From Bacteroidales bacterium (GTDB lineage Bacteria > Bacteroidota > Bacteroidia > Bacteroidales > UBA932), in assembly GCA_017625725.1 (NCBI GenBank), contig JAGAKH010000119.1, positions 1 to 62,121 of the forward strand: a DNA stretch of 62,121 bases. Direction: 5' to 3'. A program made the translations under genes and the position numbers. How positions within the stretch are numbered: position 1 is the stretch's first letter; each line of letters begins with the position of its first letter. Shown piece after piece: positions 17,527-25,507 of the stretch. A model generated the notes under the pieces. The model searched no databases and had not been told where the DNA came from. It saw only the letters and a program-made list of their open reading frames with translations.

Positions 17527-19110
17527 ATGAACAGACATTTATATCTGGCCGGTCTTTTGACAATGATGCTCCTGGCATCTGGAGCATGTGAGAAGTCACC
17601 GATGGATACTCCTGATGACCAGACACAAGTGGATATGAAAAACAATTTCCTGAACCGCTGTAATTTTGACAATATTAAACTGGAATTTCATCCTACAGGG
17701 GTGCAGTATGCTGTTGTCAACAATCCTCAGAAGACCGACGGCAACATGTCAAGGAAATGCGGCAAGGTGGTGTCCAATGGAGGAGGCAACGAATTCATCT
17801 GGTGTGATCCTATGCCGAGGAAACTTGACTTTACCCGCAATGCCCCTATCTTCAAGATGAAGGTACTTGCTCCAAAAGCTGGAGCCAAGGTTTCCTTAAA
17901 GATAGAACATCCGCACGATTATTCCCTCAAACCATTGGCTATAACGGATGTCGTGACAACCAAAGCCGGTGAATGGGAAGAACTTGTCTTTGATTTTACC
18001 GCCCTTGCACCGGAGAACAACTTCTACCAGAAATTCGTTATTTCATTTGACGGTGAAGGGCGTCAGGCCGGGGATGTCTGGTATTTTGACGATATAATGT
18101 GTCCTGATGATGATTTGACTGACATATGTCTGTTCCAACGTTATGAGAACAACCCTGTCTTCAAGCCACAGGGCGGTCCAAGCTGGAGAAACCAGCACAT
18201 GGCCAATGCCGGTATCCTGTCACCAGACAAGTCACCTGACGGCAACTGGTGGATGTATCTGCGTGGCAGTGGAGACTCTCCTTACTATTGTGACCAGATA
18301 GGCCTTTATCAGCAGACCGCTTCTGATTTCAAGCCTTTCGGCCCATGGAATGAGTACAGGAACAATCCGGTACTGCCTGTCGGAGCCCAGGGCAGCTTTG
18401 ATGACGGATTCCTTCTGGATACTGCTCCGGTTGTTGGAGAGAATGGGGTCGTCTATGTCTATTACAACGGCAACAACAGGGATAGGAGCAAGCATGGCCT
18501 CTGTGTAAGATATTCTACAGACGGCGGTTATACCTTTGAAGGTATAGATGCTCCGGTTCTGGTCGGAAAGGGATGCAGTGACGCTGTGTATCATGACGGT
18601 AAATATTATATATATTATGGCGGCGGCAATCCGTGCAGGCTTTATGTTACCGTGACTGACAATCCTTTGTCATTCGAAGGAGCCCAGACTTACGAGACCA
18701 TTCCTATCGGCGGCGGTCCTTCGAACTTCGACTCTTATGCTGTCAACGGTTCGATGGTCTTCCGTCTCAAGGGAGTGGACAAGTGGTTTGCATCCTACCA
18801 GGGCAGCAGCAATGTTTATGACTTCCCGGACCGTTTCCATATCGCAGTTTCAGATGACCTGATCCATTGGACAAAGATTGAAAATGACAAGCCTCTATTC
18901 ACGAGAGGTTCACGCGGACAGTGGGATCAGGGTGGTATCTGGTTCTGTGAAATCATAGAACATGAGGATATGCTGTATCTTTATTATGAAGGTTGGGGAA
19001 GAGTAGGATATGTCGAGAATCGTGACCAGCCTTATTTCCAGGGCCGTTCATGCATAGGTGCTGCATCAGCATCGAAAGAGGAGTTCCTTAAATGGTGCGG
19101 GCTCAAGTAG
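17527..19110 (+). CDS. Lipoprotein with beta-sandwich domain plus GH43/GH130-like five-bladed propeller (paralog 2)
   Basis: 527 residues, same layout as the gene before it: lipoprotein signal (SGAC, Cys21), beta-sandwich domain (about 40-195), propeller (about 205-527). The candidate catalytic acids are Asp298 (LLDTAP), Asp352 (SDAVYH) and Glu475 (CEIIEHE). It keeps the near-invariant DFPDRFH(I/V)A.SDDLI(H/N)WTK and G.WDQGG.W blocks. It differs in loop content, for example an extra GGGNPCR segment around residue 360 and QNYFQR-type changes in the first blade. These differences suggest altered substrate specificity rather than simple dosage. All three paralogs end in F(L)(K/R/E)WCGL(K). Confidence 0.75.
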   Translation: MNRHLYLAGLLTMMLLASGACEKSPMDTPDDQTQVDMKNNFLNRCNFDNIKLEFHPTGVQYAVVNNPQKTDGNMSRKCGKVVSNGGGNEFIWCDPMPRKLDFTRNAPIFKMKVLAPKAGAKVSLKIEHPHDYSLKPLAITDVVTTKAGEWEELVFDFTALAPENNFYQKFVISFDGEGRQAGDVWYFDDIMCPDDDLTDICLFQRYENNPVFKPQGGPSWRNQHMANAGILSPDKSPDGNWWMYLRGSGDSPYYCDQIGLYQQTASDFKPFGPWNEYRNNPVLPVGAQGSFDDGFLLDTAPVVGENGVVYVYYNGNNRDRSKHGLCVRYSTDGGYTFEGIDAPVLVGKGCSDAVYHDGKYYIYYGGGNPCRLYVTVTDNPLSFEGAQTYETIPIGGGPSNFDSYAVNGSMVFRLKGVDKWFASYQGSSNVYDFPDRFHIAVSDDLIHWTKIENDKPLFTRGSRGQWDQGGIWFCEIIEHEDMLYLYYEGWGRVGYVENRDQPYFQGRSCIGAASASKEEFLKWCGLK

Positions 19111-19138
19111 TTTGTAAACTTATTAATAAATCGGTTAT

Positions 19139-20740
19139 ATGAAATGGTCGGCAATCATTCTGACTGCCGTGATGATTTTCTCCTCATGCGTCAAGAACGC
19201 AGGAGGAGAAATCTCATCAGGTGACTCTCAGAAACCTGAGACAGAAGTTCCGGATACAGGTCACGTGCAGGAACCTGCAGATTCAACTGTCATGACTATA
19301 GTGAACTTTGAGACAAGCTTCCTGACTTTTCATGAGGCAGGTGGTGATCTGGAGTATTCCATTGTCTCAAATCCAGTTAAAGACGCAGTCAACGCTTCCA
19401 GACGTTGCGGACTTGTCGTATCAGGAGGGTCACAATGGGAGTTCCTGTGGTCTGAACCATACGGAAAGAACTTCGATTTCACTGCCAATCCTCCGGTTTT
19501 CAGGATGAAGGTGCTTTCACCTCGAAAAGGTGTCAAGGTCTATATGAAGCTGGAATCTTCCGATTATCCCTCTGTTGCCCCTCCTAAGGAAGTCCAGAAT
19601 GTTGTCACGACAAAGGAAGGCTGCTGGGAGGATCTGGTCTTTGATTTCCGAAGTCTGGATCCGGCTTCTAACCGCTACAATAAATTTGTACTTCTTTTCG
19701 ATGCAGGCGGAACAGGCAAAGGTGAGGAATGGTATTTTGATGAAATACGTGTCCCCGACGATGACCTCACAGAAATAAGTCTCTTCAAACGCTGGGAAGG
19801 CAATCCTGTACTCAGTCCTGTAGATGGACCGGATGACTGGATGAACACTCATATTGCAAATGCAGCTGTAATTGGTCCGGAACACTCGATCGACGGCAAC
19901 TGGTGGATGTATGCACGTGGAGGAAACAACAGGAACGGAAGCAACGAGCAGATCGGAGTCTTCACTCAGAAGGCAGAAGAATTCAGTCCGTTCGGACCTT
20001 GGATACCTTATGAGGGCAATCCGGTCATTGCAAACGGACCGAAAGGTTCGTATGACGAATGGAGGGCTCTTGACAGTACGCCTGTCGTCGGCAAGGATGA
20101 TGTGACCTATCTTTACTATAAGGCAAGACCTTCCGATGGATCAAGCAGCACAGCTCTTGCCTATTCGACAGACGGTGTCAATTTCACGAAGCTTCCGCAG
20201 CTGTGGAAGAAGAATTCAGGTCCGACAGATGCCGTCTATCATCAGGGTATGTATTATATATTTCTTGGTGATGAGGTATATGTGACAGATGATCCTCTTT
20301 CTTCGGAGAATGCCCGGGTCTATCCTACCATAACTCCCGGTGGAGCTCCTTCAAATTTCGACGACAAGATATTCTTCGGCAACATGACCTTCCGACTCAA
20401 AGGAGTCGACAAATGGTTCATGGCCTATCAGGGAAGTGCATCGCATTGGGATTTTCCTGACCGTTTCCATGTTGCTGTTTCTGACGACCTGATCCATTGG
20501 ACCAAGGTGCAGAACGATCAGCCTTTCTTTTCGCGAGGCAAGGCCGGCGAATGGGACCAGTGCGGAATCTGGTTTCCAGAAGTCATTGAACATGAGGACA
20601 TGCTTTACATGTACTATGAAGGCTGGGGCAAGGATGGATATATTGAGGACAGAAACAAGCCATACCTCGACGGAAATTCATGCGTGGGCATTGCAATCGC
20701 GTCGAAAGATGCTTTTCTTGAATGGTGCGGATTGAAATAG
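19139..20740 (+). CDS. Lipoprotein with beta-sandwich domain plus GH43/GH130-like five-bladed propeller (paralog 3)
   Basis: 533 residues. The lipoprotein signal ends at FSSC (Cys17), followed by an unusually long Pro/Glu/Ser-rich linker (about 18-50), the beta-sandwich domain (about 52-205) and the propeller (about 213-533). Candidate catalytic acids are Asp312 (ALDSTP), Asp364 (TDAVYH) and Glu481 (PEVIEHE). The linker would hold the catalytic part further from the membrane than in paralogs 1 and 2. It is the last gene of the locus and converges on der with only six bases between stops. No terminator hairpin is visible. Confidence 0.75.
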   Translation: MKWSAIILTAVMIFSSCVKNAGGEISSGDSQKPETEVPDTGHVQEPADSTVMTIVNFETSFLTFHEAGGDLEYSIVSNPVKDAVNASRRCGLVVSGGSQWEFLWSEPYGKNFDFTANPPVFRMKVLSPRKGVKVYMKLESSDYPSVAPPKEVQNVVTTKEGCWEDLVFDFRSLDPASNRYNKFVLLFDAGGTGKGEEWYFDEIRVPDDDLTEISLFKRWEGNPVLSPVDGPDDWMNTHIANAAVIGPEHSIDGNWWMYARGGNNRNGSNEQIGVFTQKAEEFSPFGPWIPYEGNPVIANGPKGSYDEWRALDSTPVVGKDDVTYLYYKARPSDGSSSTALAYSTDGVNFTKLPQLWKKNSGPTDAVYHQGMYYIFLGDEVYVTDDPLSSENARVYPTITPGGAPSNFDDKIFFGNMTFRLKGVDKWFMAYQGSASHWDFPDRFHVAVSDDLIHWTKVQNDQPFFSRGKAGEWDQCGIWFPEVIEHEDMLYMYYEGWGKDGYIEDRNKPYLDGNSCVGIAIASKDAFLEWCGLK

Positions 20741-20746
20741 CTTGTT

Positions 20747-22054
20747 CTATTTCTGTCTGAGGAAGACATTGACCGGACATCCGAGGAAGTCGAACTTGCT
20801 TCTCAGCTTGTTTTCAAGGAATCTTCTGTATGGCTCACGTATATACTGCGGGAGATTGCAGAAGAAAGCGAATGACGGAGACCTGGTCGGCAGCTGCGTC
20901 ACATACTTTATCTTGATGTATTTTCCCTTCCATGCAGGTGGCGGATAGTTCTCTATCTCAGGAAGCATCTCGTCATTGAGCTTGGAAGTGGAGATCTTCC
21001 TTGAATAGTTCTCATATACGTGTGCGGCTGCATCCAGAACGTCCATTATTCTCTGCTTGTTGATCACGGAAGTGAAGATGATGGGAAGATCGTTGAATGG
21101 TGCAAGCCTTTCCTTGATGGCTATGGTATACTCCTTCATCGTATTGCTGTCCTTCTCGATGGTATCCCATTTGTTTACGACGATGACGCATCCTTTCTTG
21201 TTTCTCTGGATAAGATTGAATATGGCCATGTCCTGAGACTCGATGCCGGTCTGGGCATCAATCATAAGGATACATACGTCTGAATGCTCTATGGCACGGA
21301 TGGAACGCATTACGGAGTAGAATTCAAGGTCTTCATGCACCTTGGCCTTCTTTCTCATGCCGGCAGTGTCCACCAGCATGAATTCATGACCGAACTTGTT
21401 GTATAAGGTGGCGATTGAATCTCGTGTGGTACCTGCTATAGGAGTAACGATATTCCTCTCTTTTCCGAGAAGTGCGTTTGTCAAAGATGACTTTCCTACG
21501 TTAGGCTTGCCGACGATTGTAAAATGCGGAAGTTCAGGATGTTCGTCCTGGTCCGGGTCTTCAGCCGGAAGAAGCTTCACTATCTGGTCAAGAAGGTCTC
21601 CTGTGCCTCCTCCGTTTGCAGCCGATATGCTGTAGATTTCTCCAAGTCCAAGTGAATAGAACTGGAAGGCATCGTACATCTTCTCGCCTGAATCGATCTT
21701 ATTGACTGCAAGAACGACCGGCTTGCCGCTTCTTCTGAGAAGGTCGGCGATCTCCTCGTCGTAGTCGGTGATGCCGGTGCCGGCCTCGACCATGAAGAGT
21801 ACCACATGTGCTTCTTCAATAGCAAGTACAACCTGTTTGCGGATTTCCTCTTCGAATATATCATCCGAATTCGAGGTATATCCTCCGGTGTCCACCACAG
21901 AAAACTCGTTACCGCACCATTCGCATCTGCCATAGTGCCTGTCACGGGTTACACCAGCTGTTTCATCGACAATAGCCTGTCTCATTCCGACAAGGCGGTT
22001 AAAAAGAGTAGACTTACCTACATTAGGACGTCCTACAATCGCTAAAAGACTCAT
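20747..22054 (-). CDS. der: Ribosome biogenesis GTPase Der (EngA)
   Basis: 435 residues with two GTPase domains in tandem, the mark of Der. Domain 1 has GRPNVGKST at residues 7-15, a DTGG G3 motif and NKID. Domain 2 has GKPNVGKSS at about 182-190, DTAGM and NKWD. A C-terminal KH-like domain follows (about 350-435, including PP.WKGK and a basic tail). It acts in 50S subunit maturation. The gene lies at the end of a minus-strand housekeeping group and converges with the utilization locus. Confidence 0.97.
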   Translation of the reverse strand: MSLLAIVGRPNVGKSTLFNRLVGMRQAIVDETAGVTRDRHYGRCEWCGNEFSVVDTGGYTSNSDDIFEEEIRKQVVLAIEEAHVVLFMVEAGTGITDYDEEIADLLRRSGKPVVLAVNKIDSGEKMYDAFQFYSLGLGEIYSISAANGGGTGDLLDQIVKLLPAEDPDQDEHPELPHFTIVGKPNVGKSSLTNALLGKERNIVTPIAGTTRDSIATLYNKFGHEFMLVDTAGMRKKAKVHEDLEFYSVMRSIRAIEHSDVCILMIDAQTGIESQDMAIFNLIQRNKKGCVIVVNKWDTIEKDSNTMKEYTIAIKERLAPFNDLPIIFTSVINKQRIMDVLDAAAHVYENYSRKISTSKLNDEMLPEIENYPPPAWKGKYIKIKYVTQLPTRSPSFAFFCNLPQYIREPYRRFLENKLRSKFDFLGCPVNVFLRQK

Positions 22055-22124
22055 AGTGAATATGTTGTTAATTTAAAATCCCGCCTCACGGCGATAATTG
22101 CATGCCCCTCTCCGGGACCGTAGT

Positions 22125-22376
22125 TCATCGGCAGTATTCGCTGCTGCCACAGCTGCTGCATCCGCCCTCGTCGCAGACGGGCTTGCCGTCGGCATCTTTC
22201 TTGCCCCAGAGTTTCATTTCCTCCTCCTTGGCACATTTGATACCTCTCTTTCTCATCTCCTTGTTGTTTTCAATCTCCGTTTCAGGAAATTTTCCATCCT
22301 TGCGGAAAATTATATTGAAACAAAGACCGAAAACACAAAGTCCGACGAGGACTACAGCTGCCAGTAAAATCTCCAT
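22125..22376 (-). CDS. Small membrane-anchored Cys-rich protein, Bacteroidota-specific type
   Basis: 83 residues. One N-terminal membrane helix (about 3-24) is followed by a short basic and acidic cytoplasmic region with the family-typical GKFPETEI..N.EMRK.GI.CA..E.E motif. It ends in a cysteine cluster (Cys69, Cys74, Cys77, Cys82 in a GGCSSCGSSEYC context). Similar small proteins without the C-terminal cluster are common in Bacteroidota and have no known role. The cluster could bind a metal or an iron-sulfur centre, which is speculation. It lies between der and prs on the same strand. Confidence 0.65.
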   Translation of the reverse strand: MEILLAAVVLVGLCVFGLCFNIIFRKDGKFPETEIENNKEMRKRGIKCAKEEEMKLWGKKDADGKPVCDEGGCSSCGSSEYCR

Positions 22377-22396
22377 ATTATTATATATGCAGTCCC

Positions 22397-23347
22397 TTAG
22401 TTGATGAAGTTAGGACTGATAGGCTCGTAATTGTATACCTTCTCGATGATATCGGCAAAGATCTCGGTCATAGAGAGCACAGTGATCTTGCTTGTATCCT
22501 TTGAAGGATCGTTTGTGAGAGGAATAGTGTCTGAAATGATCACTTCCTCAAGGGCAGAATCTGCGATTCTCTCGTAAGCCGGGCCAGAGAATACAGGGTG
22601 TGTGGCACAAGCTCTTACGCTTGCAGCTCCCATTTCCTTCAGTACGTTTGCAGCCTTTACAAGTGTTCCGGCTGTGTCGATCATGTCATCTACGATAACG
22701 ACATTCTTACCTTCAACTTCACCGATTGCTGTAATCGATCCCACTACATTGGCTTTCTCACGGGACTTGTGGCAGATGATTACAGGGCACTGGAGATATC
22801 TTGCGTATGCATTGGCTCTTTTTGCACCTCCCATATCCGGGGCAGCAATTGCGAGATTCTCGATGTTCATGGACTTCAGGTATGGAAGGAATACAGCACT
22901 TGCATAAATGTGGTCCACTGGAAAATCAAAGAAACCCTGGATCTGGTCTGCGTGAAGGTCGCATGTCATCACGCGGTCACATCCTGCAGCATGAAGCATA
23001 TTGGCTACGAGTTTTGCACCGATGGATACTCTTGGCTTGTCCTTGCGGTCCTGACGTGCCCATCCGAAATAAGGCATCACGGCGATAACCTTGTGTGCTG
23101 AAGCTCTTTTGGCAGCGTCAATCATCAGAAGGAGCTCGAAGAGGTTCTCAACCGGTGGAAATGTTGACTGCACGATGAATACAGTCGCACCTCTGACACT
23201 TTCATTGAATGACGGCTGGAATTCACCGTCGCTGAACACGAGGACATCCGATGCCCCCAATTCAATATTCATAGCCTTGGCTACCTTTTCTGCAAAGTCC
23301 TTTGAAGCTCTGCAGGTAAAGAGTTTGATTTTATGTTCGTTATGCAT
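22397..23347 (-). CDS. prs: Ribose-phosphate pyrophosphokinase (PRPP synthetase)
   Basis: Makes PRPP from ribose-5-phosphate and ATP for nucleotide, His and Trp synthesis. Class I landmarks are present: FSDGE near the N-terminus, YFGWARQDRKD (ATP loop), CDLHA(D)QIQGFFD, a flexible loop with CHKSRE, and the PRPP-binding signature VVIVDDMIDTAGTL. ATG 23347 gives 316 residues, the usual family length. An upstream in-frame ATG at 23377 would add ten basic residues and overlap engB by 17 bases. The engB stop is 14 bases upstream, consistent with one transcript. Confidence 0.95.
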   Translation of the reverse strand: MHNEHKIKLFTCRASKDFAEKVAKAMNIELGASDVLVFSDGEFQPSFNESVRGATVFIVQSTFPPVENLFELLLMIDAAKRASAHKVIAVMPYFGWARQDRKDKPRVSIGAKLVANMLHAAGCDRVMTCDLHADQIQGFFDFPVDHIYASAVFLPYLKSMNIENLAIAAPDMGGAKRANAYARYLQCPVIICHKSREKANVVGSITAIGEVEGKNVVIVDDMIDTAGTLVKAANVLKEMGAASVRACATHPVFSGPAYERIADSALEEVIISDTIPLTNDPSKDTSKITVLSMTEIFADIIEKVYNYEPISPNFIN

Positions 23348-23360
23348 CTTATGTGAGGAT

Positions 23361-23972
23361 TTATGGTTTTTCTTCATCCAATGTTTCGAGAACGTTTCCT
23401 ATGTAATCGAGGATTTCTTCTCTGCCTTGGCCGGTCTCTGATGAACTTACAAACACAGGAGGGAGTTCTTCCCAAAGTTCAAGAATCTGCTTCTTGTTCT
23501 TTTCAATCTGTGCATTGAGTGCATTCGGACCGTTCTTGTCGCCTTTAGTGAATATTATTGCAAAAGGGATACGGCTTTGTCCGAGCTCGATCAGGAAATC
23601 CATGTCTGTCTTGCCGATGTCATGTCTGGAATCGATCAGAACAAACAGCATGATCATTTCCTGCGATAGATTTATGTAATTCCTGATGATCTGTTCGAGC
23701 TTCTGTTTTCCCGTCGCAGACATTTTTGCATATCCGTATCCGGGGAGGTCCACCAGATACCATTGTCTGTTGATGAGGAAATGGTTGACCAGTCTTGTCT
23801 TTCCCGGCTTGCTTGAGGTCATTGCAAGCTTCTTGTTTCTGCAAAGCATGTTGATCAAGGAAGATTTTCCTACATTAGACCTGCCGATGAAGGCAAATTC
23901 CGGGAATTTCTGTTTAGGTTTTTCAGAAATTCTCGTACTGCTTCCTGCGAAAAGTGCTTCTGTAATCTTCAT
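23361..23972 (-). CDS. engB: Ribosome biogenesis GTPase EngB (YihA/YsxC)
   Basis: 203 residues, single small GTPase domain of the EngB type. It has GRSNVGKSSL (G1), a TSSKPGKT switch I, DLPGYGYAKM (G3), TKGDK (G4) and SSETGQG (G5). It assists 50S subunit assembly. The frame extends to 24014, but ATG 23972 gives the normal family start (MKITEALF). It also agrees with a TATCTTTG promoter element at 24012-24019, whose predicted initiation site near 24005 would lie inside the longer version. Confidence 0.93.
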   Translation of the reverse strand: MKITEALFAGSSTRISEKPKQKFPEFAFIGRSNVGKSSLINMLCRNKKLAMTSSKPGKTRLVNHFLINRQWYLVDLPGYGYAKMSATGKQKLEQIIRNYINLSQEMIMLFVLIDSRHDIGKTDMDFLIELGQSRIPFAIIFTKGDKNGPNALNAQIEKNKKQILELWEELPPVFVSSSETGQGREEILDYIGNVLETLDEEKP

Positions 23973-24011
23973 ACTGCTTGCTGTAATGAGCCAGGTTAGG
24001 CGAACAGTCGG

Positions 24012-24019
24012 CAAAGATA
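24012..24019 (-). promoter_or_regulatory. Promoter -7 element of the engB-prs-der group
   Basis: The minus strand reads TATCTTTG, a TAnnTTTG match; initiation near 24005 is 33 bases before the chosen engB start. Confidence 0.5.
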
Positions 24020-24031
24020 TGAAATAATTTC

Positions 24032-24049
24032 TTATTTCTTAAGAAATAA
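24032..24049. repeat. Perfect 18-bp palindrome between divergent promoters
   Basis: TTATTTCTT/AAGAAATAA is an exact inverted repeat without spacer. It is centred between the engB element (24012-24019) and the xseA element (24072-24079). Its position fits an operator acting on both directions; the factor is unknown. It may also be only AT-rich promoter DNA. Confidence 0.4.
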
Positions 24050-24071
24050 TGGCATGTATGGGAAATTTTGC

Positions 24072-24079
24072 TAAATTTG
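24072..24079 (+). promoter_or_regulatory. Promoter -7 element of xseA
   Basis: TAAATTTG matches TAnnTTTG; predicted initiation near 24086 leaves about 17 bases before ATG 24103. Confidence 0.6.
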
Positions 24080-24102
24080 TCGTGCTACTAAGATAAACGG
24101 GT

Positions 24103-25281
24103 ATGGAAAGAGAGCATATTGACCTTCTGGAGTTTCAGTCAAGATTGAAGAAGGGGATAGAAGGCTTGTTTCCTTCCCGATTCTGGCTCAAGGCGGAAGT
24201 CAGTTCTGTAAAAGCCCGTCCCGGCGGCCATTGCTGGATGGAACTTTCTCAAAGTTCCGAGGACGGTCTGGTCGCAAAGGCCAATGCTGTCATCTGGAGT
24301 TCCCGCTATCGCTTCATCGCACCTTATTTCGAATCTGTTGCCGGATCGCCGATCCAGGAGGGCATGACTGTGCTCATGGAAGTGCAGGCTAACTTCAGTG
24401 AACTTTATGGCTTCTCTCTGGTCGTAAGTGACATTGATCCCGAATATTCTCTGGGAATCAAGGAGATGGAACGTCAGCGGACAATTGAACGACTTCGCAG
24501 CGAAGGACTTCTGGATCTTCAGAAAGATCTGCCTCTGCCGGTTCTTCCATATAGGCTGGCAGTCATTTCTGCTGAAGATGCAGCCGGCTACAGGGACTTT
24601 ATACGTCACCTTGAAGGGAATCCTTACGGGTTCTCTTTTTGTGTCCGCCTCTATCCTGCACTCATGCAGGGAGCGGAATGTCCCAAGTCTGTGATTTCGG
24701 CCCTCGACTGCATTCTGGAGGATGGCTGGTGTGATGTCGTCATGATTCTTCGTGGCGGAGGAGGAAAACTGGATCTATCATGTTACGATGACTATGAAAT
24801 GGCTGCAGTCATAGCCCAGTTCCCTCTGCCGGTCCTTGTGGCAGTCGGCCATGATCAGGATTATCATGTGTGCGACATGGTGGCCAATGTTTCGGTGAAG
24901 ACACCGACAGCTCTGGCAGATTATTTCATCGGGATTTATGAAGATGAGGATGCAAGGCTTTCTGCATTGCGGACCCGCATGAAACTTGCAGTGAATCAAC
25001 GCCTTTCTCAATCCAGAATAGAACTGGACAGGCTGAGGCTCAAGGTCAGGGGAGCGGTCGGGTTGCGTCTGGAAAGGATGGAATCGGCACTGGAACTGCT
25101 CCGGACGAGGATATGTGCAGCGGATCCGAGGAAGATACTGGACAGAGGCTATTCACTGATACTTGACAGTCAGGGCGTGGTTGTCAAGGACGCAAGTACA
25201 AGGAAGGCAGGGGACAGGATTTCTGTCGTGACTTCGGATGTCGTGATGGAATGTACCGTAGATTCGGTAGTAAATAAATGA
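24103..25281 (+). CDS. xseA: Exodeoxyribonuclease VII large subunit
   Basis: 392 residues, slightly short for the family. An N-terminal OB-fold (about 15-105, including F.LKAEVSSV and a beta-strand GHCWMEL) is followed by the catalytic domain, with RLAVIS, ILRGGGG.LDLS and the D..VA....TPTALA region near residues 260-275. A short helical and coiled-coil segment and a C-terminal RGY(S)L motif end the protein. The enzyme degrades single-stranded DNA into oligonucleotides together with XseB, encoded four bases downstream. The two genes are in tight operon spacing. Confidence 0.93.
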   Translation: MEREHIDLLEFQSRLKKGIEGLFPSRFWLKAEVSSVKARPGGHCWMELSQSSEDGLVAKANAVIWSSRYRFIAPYFESVAGSPIQEGMTVLMEVQANFSELYGFSLVVSDIDPEYSLGIKEMERQRTIERLRSEGLLDLQKDLPLPVLPYRLAVISAEDAAGYRDFIRHLEGNPYGFSFCVRLYPALMQGAECPKSVISALDCILEDGWCDVVMILRGGGGKLDLSCYDDYEMAAVIAQFPLPVLVAVGHDQDYHVCDMVANVSVKTPTALADYFIGIYEDEDARLSALRTRMKLAVNQRLSQSRIELDRLRLKVRGAVGLRLERMESALELLRTRICAADPRKILDRGYSLILDSQGVVVKDASTRKAGDRISVVTSDVVMECTVDSVVNK

Positions 25282-25285
25282 CAGG

Positions 25286-25492
25286 ATGAAAGTATTTGAT
25301 ATGGAGAATTTTGATTATTCCAAAGCTGTTGAGGAGCTGGAACTCATAGCTGAAAAGGTTGAAGACCCGCAGACCCCATTCGGAGAGATTGAAAAGATGG
25401 TTGCGAGGTCGGAACAGCTTCTGGCCTCATGCAGGGCCTATCTCCGCGGAACAAGGGAGAATCTTGATTCTATGGTTGATACAGATGAATAA
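25286..25492 (+). CDS. xseB: Exodeoxyribonuclease VII small subunit
   Basis: 68 residues, helical, with the family pattern (F)DY..AVEELE.I..KVEDP.T...E...M..RS..L...C...L. It forms the multi-copy helical sheath on XseA. The first ATG is four bases after the xseA stop; a second ATG five codons in (MENFDYSK) is an equally plausible start. The glycogen branching enzyme gene follows after 15 bases, so the glycogen operon may be partly read from the xseA promoter. Confidence 0.88.
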   Translation: MKVFDMENFDYSKAVEELELIAEKVEDPQTPFGEIEKMVARSEQLLASCRAYLRGTRENLDSMVDTDE

Positions 25493-25507
25493 ATATATAT
25501 TGCCTTT

